Assembly: GCA_963800235.1 (NCBI GenBank)
Contig: CAWDAD010000002.1
Span: 1 to 64,000 of the forward strand
DNA: 64,000 nt
DNA from: CAVVNP01 sp963800235
GTDB taxonomy: Bacteria; Actinomycetota; Acidimicrobiia; Acidimicrobiales; Iamiaceae
Direction: 5' to 3'
A program made the translations under genes and the position numbers. Within the stretch, counting starts at the first letter, position 1; each line of letters opens with the position of its first letter. Positions 32,257 to 40,557 of the stretch are shown piece by piece. Under the pieces are notes generated by a model. That model had not been told where the DNA came from and made no database searches. It was given only the letters and a program-made list of their open reading frames with translations.

Positions 32257-32928
32257 TCAGGCGACGGCGTCGCGGCGCAGGACGCCCCACGTGCCCTCGT
32301 CGGCCCGGGACGCCACCCCCGACCAGGAGCCGGGGAGCGCCTCGGCCACGTCGGCCACGGGCAGGTGGATCGGCGTGCGGTCGCCCCGGCTGTTGACCCA
32401 GACCACCGCCCCGTCGGGAGCCAGCACCCGGTCGACCTCGTGGGGGAAGAGCAGGGCGTTCACCAGCACGACCACGTCGGCGCCACCGTCGGCGACGGGC
32501 AGGGCGCTGGCGTCGCCCTGCACCCGCAGCCCGACGTCGACCGGCGCGCGGCGCAGCATCTCGATGGCCAGGTCGAGCGCCACCACCCGGTCGAAGCGCG
32601 CCACCAGGACCGGGGTGAAGAGCCCGGACCCCGAGCCCAGCTCGAGGCACCGACCCCCGCCCGGGCCGCCCGGCGGTTCCCACCCGATGGCCGGCAGTCC
32701 CCGGTCGAGGGCGTCGGGCAGCTGCGAGAGCCGACCCGGCGAGGCGCGGGTGTGCCACTCGGCGGCCAGCCCGTCGAACAGGTCGGCGACCTTGGCCCGG
32801 CGCTCGGGCGTCCACCCGCCCGGCTCGAACGCCACCTGCCGCGTCACCTGTCGCATCGGGTGCGAGGCATCGGCGCCGTCGCGCGCCGTCGCGGGAGGCG
32901 GGATGACGGCGTCGAGCTCGGTGATCAC
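32257..32928 (-). CDS. Class I SAM-dependent methyltransferase
   Basis: A 223-residue protein with motif I in CLELGSGSGLFTPVLV, the acidic loop VVALDLAIEMLRRAP and motif IV-like GADVVVLVNALLF. The fold is that of a type 11/25 methyltransferase. The GTG start overlaps the serS stop by 4 bp, so it is co-translated with seryl-tRNA synthetase. A tRNA-related role is possible but not shown, and the substrate is unknown. Confidence 0.8.
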   Translation of the reverse strand: MITELDAVIPPPATARDGADASHPMRQVTRQVAFEPGGWTPERRAKVADLFDGLAAEWHTRASPGRLSQLPDALDRGLPAIGWEPPGGPGGGRCLELGSGSGLFTPVLVARFDRVVALDLAIEMLRRAPVDVGLRVQGDASALPVADGGADVVVLVNALLFPHEVDRVLAPDGAVVWVNSRGDRTPIHLPVADVAEALPGSWSGVASRADEGTWGVLRRDAVA

Positions 32929-34217
32929 GACGCCGGCACCGGGATCGAGGTCGCCCCCCGCAGGTAGGGGTGCAGCACCTCGGGCAGCGCGACCGAGCCG
33001 TCGGGCCGGCGGTGGGTCTCGACCAGCGCCGCCCACACCCGGGGCACGGCCAGGGCCGAGCCGTTCAGCGTGTGGACCACCTCGTTGCGCCTGGTCGCCG
33101 AGCTGCGGTAGCGGATGTTGGCCCGGCGGGCCTGGTAGTCGCTCAGCCAGGACACCGACGAGACCTCCAGCCACTGGTCGCAGCCGGGGGCGTAGACCTC
33201 GAGGTCGAAGGACCGGTGGTGGGACTGGCCCAGGTCGCCGGTGCAGATCTCGACGACCCGATGGGCCAGGCCGAGGGCGGCGATCGCACCCACCGCCCGC
33301 TCGACCATGTCGTCGAGCACGGCGGGGGCCTGCCCGGGGGTGGAGTAGGCGAAGATCTCGACCTTGTCGAACTCGTGGACCCGCAGCAGGCCCCGGGTGT
33401 CGCGCCCGGCGGCGCCGGCCTCACGCCGGTAGCAGGGCGAGTACGCCATGAGCCGCATCGGCAGCTCGTCCTCGACCAGCACCTCGCCGGCGGCCACCGA
33501 CGTGAGCGGCGCCTCGGCGGTGGGGATGGCCCAGAGGCCGTCGCGCTCGACCGCGTAGGCGTCGTCGGCGAACTTCGGGAGCTGGCCGGTCGCCTCGAGG
33601 GTGGCGGTGCGCACCAGCGAGGGCGGGCGGACCTCCTCGAAGGCGTCGGCGTTGCGGTCGAGGGCGAGCTGGCAGAGGGCCCGGCTCAGGGTGGCGCCGA
33701 GGCCCCGGAACATGGTGAACATCGAGCCGGAGATCTTCACCGCCCGGTCGAGGTCGAGGATGCCGAGCTCGGCGCCGATCTCCCAGTGGGGGACGCGCTG
33801 GTGGTCGCCGTACGCGTCGGGGTCGAAGCCGACGACCCGCCGCACCGGGTTGTCGGCCTCGCCGGCCCCGTCGGGCACGTCGGGGTGCGGGACGTTGGGG
33901 ATGCGCAGGAGCAGGTCGCGCAGCTCGGCCGCCACCGCGTCGGTCTCCTCGGCGAGCTGGCGCTCGCGCCCGCCGAGCCGGCGGCTCTCCTCCTGGGCGG
34001 CCTCGGCGCCGTCGGCGTCGCCCCGGCTCCGCAGCTGGCCGACCTGCTTGCTGAGCTGCTTCACCTGGTTCCGCAGGTCGTCGCGCTCGGTGGCCAGCGC
34101 CCGCTGGCGGGCGTCGAGATCGTGGGCCCGGTCGAGGTCGGAGGTGCTCGTGCCCCGGCGACCGTAGGCGGCCTTCACCGCGTCGAGATCGGTGCGGATC
34201 GTGCGGATGTCGAGCAC
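32925..34217 (-). CDS. serS: Seryl-tRNA synthetase
   Basis: A 430-residue class II synthetase. The N-terminal coiled-coil arm that grips the long variable arm of tRNA-Ser is rich in charged heptads (about 30-105). The catalytic domain has LRVHEFDKVEIF and YSPCYRREAGAAGRDTRGLL (motif 2). The stretch NGSALAVPRVWAALVETHRR is motif 3. The length is normal. The GTG start has a -10 box 8 nt upstream, and a methyltransferase gene is coupled at the 3' end. Confidence 0.95.
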   Translation of the reverse strand: MLDIRTIRTDLDAVKAAYGRRGTSTSDLDRAHDLDARQRALATERDDLRNQVKQLSKQVGQLRSRGDADGAEAAQEESRRLGGRERQLAEETDAVAAELRDLLLRIPNVPHPDVPDGAGEADNPVRRVVGFDPDAYGDHQRVPHWEIGAELGILDLDRAVKISGSMFTMFRGLGATLSRALCQLALDRNADAFEEVRPPSLVRTATLEATGQLPKFADDAYAVERDGLWAIPTAEAPLTSVAAGEVLVEDELPMRLMAYSPCYRREAGAAGRDTRGLLRVHEFDKVEIFAYSTPGQAPAVLDDMVERAVGAIAALGLAHRVVEICTGDLGQSHHRSFDLEVYAPGCDQWLEVSSVSWLSDYQARRANIRYRSSATRRNEVVHTLNGSALAVPRVWAALVETHRRPDGSVALPEVLHPYLRGATSIPVPAS

Positions 34218-34225
34218 GATCGGGC

Positions 34226-34231
34226 ACCGTA
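34226..34231 (-). promoter_or_regulatory. -10 box of serS
   Basis: TACGGT on the minus strand, 8 nt before the GTG at 34217. Confidence 0.5.
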
Positions 34232-34251
34232 GCGGGCCGGGCGCGGCGCTC

Positions 34252-34317
34252 GATCGGGTGATCCCGGCCGCCGGATCGGGGGATGCCAGCCGCTCGATCG
34301 GGTGACGCCGGCGGACC
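34252..34317. repeat. Three tandem 22-bp repeats between serS and the ABC exporter
   Basis: Units starting at 34252, 34274 and 34296 all begin GATCGGG and share GATCGGGTGATCCC-like sequence. An exact 15-bp piece, CGCTCGATCGGGTGA, occurs at 34247 and 34291. The 22-bp period is about two helical turns, so a protein could bind all three on one face. It lies between two divergent -10 boxes. Confidence 0.6.
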
Positions 34318-34362
34318 GCCGACCGGGGTGGGTGGCGATTGGGGACCTCTCCGGGGCGCCAC

Positions 34363-34368
34363 TAGCGT
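34363..34368 (+). promoter_or_regulatory. -10 box of the ABC exporter
   Basis: TAGCGT ends 6 nt before the GTG at 34375. Confidence 0.5.
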
Positions 34369-34374
34369 CGACCC

Positions 34375-35394
34375 GTGGCCATGATCGAGGTCCAGGACCT
34401 CAGCGTCAGCTACGGCTCGTTCCGGGCGGTCGACCACCTCTCGTTCACGGCGGAGGGCGGCGAGGTGCTGGTCCTGCTCGGCCCCAACGGGGCCGGCAAG
34501 ACCTCGACGGTCGAGGTGCTCGAGGGCTACCGGTCCCCCACCTCGGGCGCCGTCCGGGTGGCCGGCCTCGACCCCGTCGCCGACCACGCCGCGCTGACCC
34601 GACGGATGGGCGTCATGCTCCAGTCGGGCGGCGTCTACGCCGGCATCAAGCCGCTCGAGATGCTCGGGCTGGTGGCCAGCTTCTACGACGACCCCCTCGA
34701 CCCCGACGAGCTGCTCGAACGGGTCGGGCTCACCCACCGCCGTGGCGCCCGGTGGCGCCAGCTGTCCGGCGGCGAGCAGCAGCGGCTCTCGCTGGCCATG
34801 GCGCTGATCGGCCGGCCGGAGGTCGTGTTCCTCGACGAGCCGACCGCGGGGGTCGACGTGACCGGCCGGCAGCTCATCCGCACGATCATCGGCGAGCTGC
34901 GCACCGCCGGGGTCTGCATCGTGCTCACCACCCACGAGCTCGAGGAGGCCGAGAAGGCCGCCGACCGGGTCCTGATCATCGACCGGGGCCGGCTGGCCGC
35001 CAGCGGCACCCCGGCCGAGCTGATGACGGCGGGCTCGCCCGACGAGATCCGCTTCCGCGCCCCCGCCGGCATCGACGTGGCCGCCCTGGGCAAGGCGATC
35101 ATGTCGGCCGTCGAGGAGGTCGCGCCGGGTGACTACCGGGTCGAGTCGGCGCCCACGCCGGCCAAGGTCGCGGCCATCACCGCCTGGCTGGCCGAGCGCA
35201 ACCTGCCCCTCGGCGACCTGCGGGCGGGCCGCCAGCGCCTCGAGGACGTGTTCCTCCGGCTCACCGCCATCACCGGCGAGCTGCCGGCCGTGCGGATCGA
35301 CGACGGAGCGGGCCGGTGGCACGGTCGGGGCGGTGACCGCCACGGTCGCGGCCGGCGCTCCCGCCGCCACGGCGGCCAGGAGCGCGTGCGCTGA
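34375..35394 (+). CDS. ABC-2 type exporter, ATPase subunit
   Basis: A 339-residue ATPase. Walker A is LLGPNGAGKTSTVEVLEG, the Q-loop is VMLQSGGVY, the signature is QLSGGEQQRLSLAMAL, Walker B is VVFLDEPTAGVD and the H-loop is TTHELEEAEK. The C-terminal domain and the basic His/Arg/Gly-rich end follow the DrrA-like multidrug type. It overlaps its permease gene by one base. In mycobacteria a similar pair sits near the cytochrome oxidase assembly genes, as here, but the substrate is not known. Confidence 0.9.
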   Translation: MAMIEVQDLSVSYGSFRAVDHLSFTAEGGEVLVLLGPNGAGKTSTVEVLEGYRSPTSGAVRVAGLDPVADHAALTRRMGVMLQSGGVYAGIKPLEMLGLVASFYDDPLDPDELLERVGLTHRRGARWRQLSGGEQQRLSLAMALIGRPEVVFLDEPTAGVDVTGRQLIRTIIGELRTAGVCIVLTTHELEEAEKAADRVLIIDRGRLAASGTPAELMTAGSPDEIRFRAPAGIDVAALGKAIMSAVEEVAPGDYRVESAPTPAKVAAITAWLAERNLPLGDLRAGRQRLEDVFLRLTAITGELPAVRIDDGAGRWHGRGGDRHGRGRRSRRHGGQERVR

Positions 35395-36125
35395 TGCGCG
35401 CGCTGCTCGCCCAGACCCGCATCGAGCTGCTCCTCACCCTCCGCCGGGGGGAGTCGGTGCTGCTCACCTTCCTCATCCCGGTGCTGCTCCTGGCCTTCTT
35501 CGCCAAGGTCGACGTGCTGCCCAAGCCGGAGCAGACCTCCGAGATCGACTTCCTCTTCCCCGGCGTGGTCGCCCTGGCGGTCATGTCCACGGCCATGGTC
35601 AGCCTGGCCATCGCCACCGGGTTCGAGCGCTCGACCGGCGTGCTCAAGCGGCTCGGCTCGACCCCGCTCAGCCGCCCCCAGCTGCTCGGCGCCAAGACGC
35701 TGGCCATGGTCGCCCTCGAGGTGCTGCAGCTGGTGGTGCTGGTCGCCGAGGGGCTGATCCTCGGCTTCCGCTTCCACGGTCCCGAGCTCGGGCTGGCCGT
35801 CGGCGGCGCCGCGCTGGCGACGGTGGCCTTCGCCGGCGTCGGGCTGCTCATGGCGGGGCGGCTCCCGGCGCTGACCACCCTCGCCCTGGCCAACGGCGTC
35901 TACCTGATCCTGCTGCTCCTCGGCGGCATGGTCTTCCCGCTCGACAAGCTGCCCGCCGGGCTGCGGCAGTTCGCCGAGGTGCTCCCCGCCGGGGCGTTGT
36001 CCGACGTGCTCCACGGCAGCATGGTCGGCGGCGCGGCCGCCGTGCCCGGCCGCGCCTGGCTGGTGCTGGTGGCCTGGGCGGTGCTCGCCCCGGCCGCGGC
36101 GGCCGCCACCTTCCGCTGGGAGTGA
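35394..36125 (+). CDS. ABC-2 type exporter, permease subunit
   Basis: A 243-residue protein with six predicted membrane helices. FEVERSTGVLKRLGSTPL-like ATGFERSTGVLKRLGSTPLS is the ABC-2 permease hallmark on the cytoplasmic loop, and LLLGGMVFPLDKLPAGLR precedes the last helices. It starts within the stop codon of the ATPase gene (TGATG). Two copies with two ATPases would form the exporter. Confidence 0.88.
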   Translation: MRALLAQTRIELLLTLRRGESVLLTFLIPVLLLAFFAKVDVLPKPEQTSEIDFLFPGVVALAVMSTAMVSLAIATGFERSTGVLKRLGSTPLSRPQLLGAKTLAMVALEVLQLVVLVAEGLILGFRFHGPELGLAVGGAALATVAFAGVGLLMAGRLPALTTLALANGVYLILLLLGGMVFPLDKLPAGLRQFAEVLPAGALSDVLHGSMVGGAAAVPGRAWLVLVAWAVLAPAAAAATFRWE

Positions 36126-36189
36126 CCCGACCGCCGGCGGTGGCCCTGCCCTGAGCCCTCGCCCGGGCCCGGGCCCATCGAGCTCGAAC

Positions 36190-36230
36190 TTGTCGTGATC
36201 TTCACGCCCAGAGGGCGAAGATCACGACAA
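36190..36230. repeat. Perfect inverted repeat between convergent genes
   Basis: Arms TTGTCGTGATCTTC and GAAGATCACGACAA (14 bp, perfect) with a 13-nt loop that pairs further (GCCC/GGGC). The preceding bases give GAACTTGTCGT, the same start as the repeats at 9786 and 9859. It lies between the permease and the CDF gene and may also act as terminator. Confidence 0.7.
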
Positions 36231-36260
36231 CGTGGCCGGAGGGGTGGCCGGGCTCGCCGC

Positions 36261-37280
36261 TCAGGACGGGGTTGCCGACGGCTCGGCCGGGTCGGCGTCC
36301 ACGGCCGGACCGGCCAACGGGGCGTCGTCGCACGGGTGGCACTCGAGCTCGAGGGTGGCGTGGTCGATGTCGAACCGCTCGGCCAGGGCGGTGCGCAGCC
36401 GGTCCCCGATCACCTGGGCCTGGTGGAGGCTGCGCTCCTCGTCCACCACCACGTGGGCGGAGAGGGCGGTCGAGGTGGCGTCGAGCTGCCAGAGGTGCAG
36501 GTGGTGGACGGCGGAGACGTCGGGGTCGGCGTCGAGCGCCCGGCGCACCGACTCGGGGTCGACGCCCTCGGGGGTGGCCTCGAGCAGGACGTTGGTGGTG
36601 TCGCGCAGCAGGGTCCACACCGACCAGAGCACCAGGACGCCGATGAGCAGCGACACCGCCGGGTCGGCCCAGTCGGCGCCCCAGACGAGGACCACCACCG
36701 CCGCCACCACGACGCCGAGCGAGCTGGCGGCGTCGGCGGCCATGTGCAGGAACGCCCCGTGCAGGTTGAGGTTCCGACGGCTGGCGCTCTCCCCGGCGTC
36801 GTGGGCGTGGCCGTGGTGGCCCCCGACCTCCGCCTGGCCCCGGGCGAGGACCACGGCGCTGATCACGTTCACGGCCAGGCCGGCCAGGGCCACCGCCAGC
36901 AGACCGCCGCCCTCGACGGTGCCCGGGTCGCCGAGGCGCCGCACCGCCTCGACGATCAGCCAGAGCGACACCGCCAGCAGCGCCACGCCGTTGAACTGGG
37001 CGCCGAGGGCCTCGGCGCGGCGGAAGCCGAAGCTGTACCGGGAGGTGGCGGGGCGGGCGGTCAGCCGCTGGGCGATGAGGGCGATGGCCAGGCCGACCAC
37101 GTCGGAGACCATGTGGGCGGCGTCGGCCAGCAGCGCCAGCGAGCTGAAGAGCACGCCGCCGGCGACCTCGACCCCGAGGAACCCCAGGTTCAGCACCAGC
37201 GCGATCCACAGCGCCCGACGCGCCGCGCCGTCGGTGGGCCCGGCGACGGCGTGGCCGTGGTCGGCGCCGGGGTCGGTCAC
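36261..37280 (-). CDS. Cation diffusion facilitator (CDF) metal exporter
   Basis: A 339-residue ZitB/CzcD-type antiporter with six helices. The metal site is made by ADAAHMVSD in helix 2 and HMAADAASS in helix 5, both giving HxxxD. A His-rich loop (GGHHGHAHD) sits between helices 4 and 5. The cytoplasmic C-terminal domain has HHLHLWQLDATSTALSAHVV. It exports zinc or a similar divalent metal in exchange for protons. The GTG start at 37280 follows the GT-C gene by 20 bp, so it is the last gene of the oxidase operon. Confidence 0.88.
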   Translation of the reverse strand: MTDPGADHGHAVAGPTDGAARRALWIALVLNLGFLGVEVAGGVLFSSLALLADAAHMVSDVVGLAIALIAQRLTARPATSRYSFGFRRAEALGAQFNGVALLAVSLWLIVEAVRRLGDPGTVEGGGLLAVALAGLAVNVISAVVLARGQAEVGGHHGHAHDAGESASRRNLNLHGAFLHMAADAASSLGVVVAAVVVLVWGADWADPAVSLLIGVLVLWSVWTLLRDTTNVLLEATPEGVDPESVRRALDADPDVSAVHHLHLWQLDATSTALSAHVVVDEERSLHQAQVIGDRLRTALAERFDIDHATLELECHPCDDAPLAGPAVDADPAEPSATPS

Positions 37281-37299
37281 GGGATCGGCCGGGTAGGGG

Positions 37300-38664
37300 T
37301 CATGGCACGGGCACCGGGTCCTCGGTCCCGGTGGCGACCGGGTCGGGCGCCACGTCCGGGACCCCGGGGGTCCGGTCCCGCCGATGCTGCCACCTCTCGA
37401 CGAGCCAGCCAACGGCCAGACCGGTGCCGACGCAGCAGGCCAGGTCGAACGGGGCCCGCAGGCGGGGCCAGGCCACCAGCGGCAGGCTGGTCGCGGTGAA
37501 GTAGGCGGCCTCGAGCAGCAGGAGCTGGGCGCCACCGGCTCGCCACCGGACGACCAGGCCGAACAGCCCCAGGGCGGTGACCACGAAGAACAGCGGACGG
37601 GTGGTGTCGCGGAAGTCGAGGTTGCGCCCGTCGACCCGTTCGGCGGCCCGGCTCCGGCTGGGGTCGAGCTCGAACCAGATGGTGGCGTTGTCCTTCACGA
37701 CGTGCAGCACGTAGCGGGGGTCCCGCCGGATCTCCTTCAGCGCCTCGTTCCGGAAGGCGTCGTCGAGCTGCACCTCGTCGAAGATCAGGTAGTGCACGTC
37801 GGCGGTGCGGGGGTCGGAGATGACATCGACGAAGGCGTCGTCGGCCTTGGCCGGCGGTGAGTACCGCGACGCCATGTTGAAGCCGTTGGTCGTCACCAGG
37901 ACGGGCGCCCCCAGCTCGACCTGGTTGCGCACCAGCCACGGCGCCACCACCAGCGCCGCCGCCCCGGCCAGCACCAGGCCACGACGCCAGCCGAACCGCC
38001 ACCACACCCAGAGCGCCAGCACGATCGCCAGCCCCTGGGCGCTCGGCCGGGTGAGCATGAGCAGGCCGGTGCCGGCGCCGGCCACCACCAGCGCCGGGTC
38101 CTTCCAGCGTCGGCGGAGGTCGCCGGCCGCCCACTCGACGCCTGACAGCGCCAGCACCACCACGAGCAGGAACAGCAGCGACAGCGGCTCGGTGAGCACG
38201 GTGGTGTCGTTGGCCAGGAGCGGCGGGTAGCCGACCAGCACGACGCCGGTGGCCACACCGGCCCACCGGCCCCCGAGGCGGCCGGCCAGCACCGCTCCGA
38301 GGACGACCACGAGGGTGCCGATGACCACGTTGACGGCCTGGGCCACGCCGATCGAGGGTCCCGTGATCGAGAAGACCAGGCCGAGCAGGGCCGGGAAGGC
38401 CGGCGGCCGGAAGGCGGTGTGGTGCATCTCCAGGAACGGGAAGGTGTCCGACAGCCCCTTGCCCTGGGAGACGTGCAGCGCGAGGTAGTAGTAGTTCCGG
38501 GCGTCGCTGGTCGGGACGTACCCGGGGATCTCGTGGACGATGTAGACGACCCGCACCACCACCGCGGCGGCGGCGAGCCACCCCAGCGCCAGCGGCGAGA
38601 GCGGCGATGCGTCCCGCCCGCGACCGGCGGCCACCCGCAGCCGTTCGCCGAGGCCGGAGATCAA
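37300..38664 (-). CDS. GT-C family membrane glycosyltransferase (ArnT/PMT-like)
   Basis: A 454-residue protein with about ten membrane helices. The first outside loop has YVPTSDARNYYYLALHVSQG, with the acidic residue typical of GT-C enzymes, and HHTAFRPPAFPALLGLVF follows. Such enzymes use polyprenyl-phosphate sugars on the outer membrane face. The TTG start overlaps the ctaG stop by 4 bp, so it is translated from the oxidase operon. A link to oxidase maturation is not obvious. Confidence 0.78.
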   Translation of the reverse strand: MISGLGERLRVAAGRGRDASPLSPLALGWLAAAAVVVRVVYIVHEIPGYVPTSDARNYYYLALHVSQGKGLSDTFPFLEMHHTAFRPPAFPALLGLVFSITGPSIGVAQAVNVVIGTLVVVLGAVLAGRLGGRWAGVATGVVLVGYPPLLANDTTVLTEPLSLLFLLVVVLALSGVEWAAGDLRRRWKDPALVVAGAGTGLLMLTRPSAQGLAIVLALWVWWRFGWRRGLVLAGAAALVVAPWLVRNQVELGAPVLVTTNGFNMASRYSPPAKADDAFVDVISDPRTADVHYLIFDEVQLDDAFRNEALKEIRRDPRYVLHVVKDNATIWFELDPSRSRAAERVDGRNLDFRDTTRPLFFVVTALGLFGLVVRWRAGGAQLLLLEAAYFTATSLPLVAWPRLRAPFDLACCVGTGLAVGWLVERWQHRRDRTPGVPDVAPDPVATGTEDPVPVP

Positions 38665-39539
38665 GTCGGGCCGGGCACCGTGGGCGCGTCAGCGGCCGGC
38701 TGCTCGGGCCGGACCCGTGGCGCCGGGGTCGGCCGGCCGAACCCGCTCTGCTTCGCCCATCGGAAGAAGAGCACCGTGATGATGATCCAGAGGTAGAAGC
38801 CGCCGGCCAGCTTCATGATCAGCCCGGCCGCCTGCTGGTCGGAGATGACCGAGACGTTCCACATGCGGGGCTGGTGGTCGTACACCGCGTAGAGCGGGCC
38901 GGTGGCGAAGGTCATCCAGGCGCCGGGGACGGTCGGCACCACCGACATGAGGAACAGGTAGATCATCTGCAGCGGCAGCGAGATGCGCCACTCGGCGATC
39001 GGTCCGCACACGCACATCCACATCATCAGCGCGGTCGTGACGAAGACCAGGTGCAGCAGGAAGTGGAAGTAGGCGTAGTCGACGCTGGCGGTGACGATCG
39101 GCGACCAGTGGCTGCCGGCGCTCAGCAGGTTGAACAGCAGCCCGGCGAACAGCGGCCGGCAGGCCTTGCGGATCAGCTCGTAGGAGCGGGAGCCGGCCGG
39201 ACCGATGACCAGCCGGGCCAGCCAGGAGGGGATGGCCATGAGGTACAGCGGCGGCACCACGAAGGTGAGCAGCAGGTGCTGCACCATGTGGAACGAGTAC
39301 AGGTAGTCCTCGGCGATGTCGTGCAGCGGCCAGTCGGCGGCGATCCAGAGCAGGGCGGTGGCGACCACGAACAGCCGGAGCTGCTTGCGGGTGAGCACCG
39401 GCTCGCCCGGCAGCACCGCCTTCGGCCCGATGACCTTGACCGCGTAGGTGAAGAGCCCGACGACCGAGCCGACGAGCAGCCAGACCTCCGGGTGCGGCCG
39501 GAACCGCCAGACGTTCGTGGCCTCGACCGCGAGCACCAC
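38661..39539 (-). CDS. ctaG: CtaG-type cytochrome oxidase assembly protein
   Basis: A 292-residue, seven-helix protein of the caa3-type CtaG family, which helps put copper into the oxidase. The conserved blocks are SFHMVQHLLLTFVVPPLYLM and YAYFHFLLHLVFVTTALMMW, with metal-type His and Met. It starts with GTG 6 bp after coxIV, within the oxidase operon. Confidence 0.85.
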   Translation of the reverse strand: MVLAVEATNVWRFRPHPEVWLLVGSVVGLFTYAVKVIGPKAVLPGEPVLTRKQLRLFVVATALLWIAADWPLHDIAEDYLYSFHMVQHLLLTFVVPPLYLMAIPSWLARLVIGPAGSRSYELIRKACRPLFAGLLFNLLSAGSHWSPIVTASVDYAYFHFLLHLVFVTTALMMWMCVCGPIAEWRISLPLQMIYLFLMSVVPTVPGAWMTFATGPLYAVYDHQPRMWNVSVISDQQAAGLIMKLAGGFYLWIIITVLFFRWAKQSGFGRPTPAPRVRPEQPAADAPTVPGPT

Positions 39540-39545
39540 GACAGA

Positions 39546-39908
39546 TCAGTACCGGAAGACGTGGAACGCGGTCAGGGCGGCGAGGTACACGCTGGCCGCC
39601 AGCAGCAGCCCGCCGTAGAACACCCGGGACAGCAGCCGGTTGTCGTAGCGCAGGTGCATGAAGAACCCGGCGACCAGGGCGAACTTGATGGCCATCACCA
39701 CGAGCAGCGGGATCAGCAGGTACAGCCCCTTCAGCCCGTTCATGTACGACAGCGCCACCTCGATGGCGGTCAGCCCGGCCAGCACCAGGGCGACGATCAC
39801 GTACTCGCGGTCGCCGGCGTGGCCGCCCTCGCCGGCGTGGGGATGGCCCTCGCCGTAGGTGACCGAGTGGCTGGTCAGGGGGTTCGGGGTGGTGGTCGGC
39901 TCGGTCAT
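39546..39908 (-). CDS. Cytochrome c oxidase subunit IV
   Basis: A 120-residue protein with three helices of the CyoD/CtaF-like type (prokaryotic subunit IV). GLTAIEVALSYMNGLKGLYL and VAGFFMHLRYDNRLLSRVFY are the family core. The N-terminal 35 residues are hydrophilic with several His. It lies between coxIII and ctaG and probably stabilises the catalytic subunits. Confidence 0.85.
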   Translation of the reverse strand: MTEPTTTPNPLTSHSVTYGEGHPHAGEGGHAGDREYVIVALVLAGLTAIEVALSYMNGLKGLYLLIPLLVVMAIKFALVAGFFMHLRYDNRLLSRVFYGGLLLAASVYLAALTAFHVFRY

Positions 39909-39921
39909 GGGCTTGCCCTTC

Positions 39922-40557
39922 TCAGGCGGGGACCAGGTACACGACGGTGAAGATCAGGATCCACACCACGTCGACGAAGTGCCAGTAGAGGCCGACGATC
40001 TCGACCGCCTCGGCCCGGTGGGCCGGCAGGCGCCCTCGCAGCGACATCACCACCAGCGACATCAGCATGATGATCCCGATGGTGACGTGCACGCCGTGGA
40101 AGCCGGTGAGGGCGAAGAACGCCGAGCTGGCGGCGTTGGTGGTGAAGCCCATGCCCTCCTTGACGAAGGCGGTGAACTCGAACACCTGACCCGAGACGAA
40201 GGTCGAGCCGAGCAGGGCCGTGGTGAAGAGCCAGGTCCGCATGCGGCGCTGGTCGCCGCGCTGGATGGCCGACACCGCCAGCACCATGGTGAGCGAGCTC
40301 ATGAGCAGCACGAACGAGCTGATCGAGGTGAACGGGATGTTGTAGAGGTCGTGGGGCTTGGGCCCGACGACGTGCTTCTCCCGGTACAGCATGTAGGTCG
40401 AGATCAGCCCGCCGAACAGCAGGCACTCGGAGCCGAGGAACACCCACATGGCCAGCTTCTCGTTGGAGATGCCGGTGTTGGTGGCGTGCTGGTCGATCTC
40501 CTCGGTGGCGACGGTGACGCCGCTCACCGTCTCGTACTGGGCGACGGAGTCAGTCAA
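39922..40557 (-). CDS. coxC: Cytochrome c oxidase subunit III
   Basis: A 211-residue protein. MWVFLGSECLLFGGLISTYM carries the conserved Glu of helix III, FFALTGFHGVHVTIGIIMLM the conserved His pair, and YWHFVDVVWILIFTVVYL ends the protein as in all subunit III homologues. The TTG start at 40557 overlaps coxI by 8 bp. It is the partner of the intact subunit I, in contrast to the divergent copy at 44816. Confidence 0.9.
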   Translation of the reverse strand: MTDSVAQYETVSGVTVATEEIDQHATNTGISNEKLAMWVFLGSECLLFGGLISTYMLYREKHVVGPKPHDLYNIPFTSISSFVLLMSSLTMVLAVSAIQRGDQRRMRTWLFTTALLGSTFVSGQVFEFTAFVKEGMGFTTNAASSAFFALTGFHGVHVTIGIIMLMSLVVMSLRGRLPAHRAEAVEIVGLYWHFVDVVWILIFTVVYLVPA

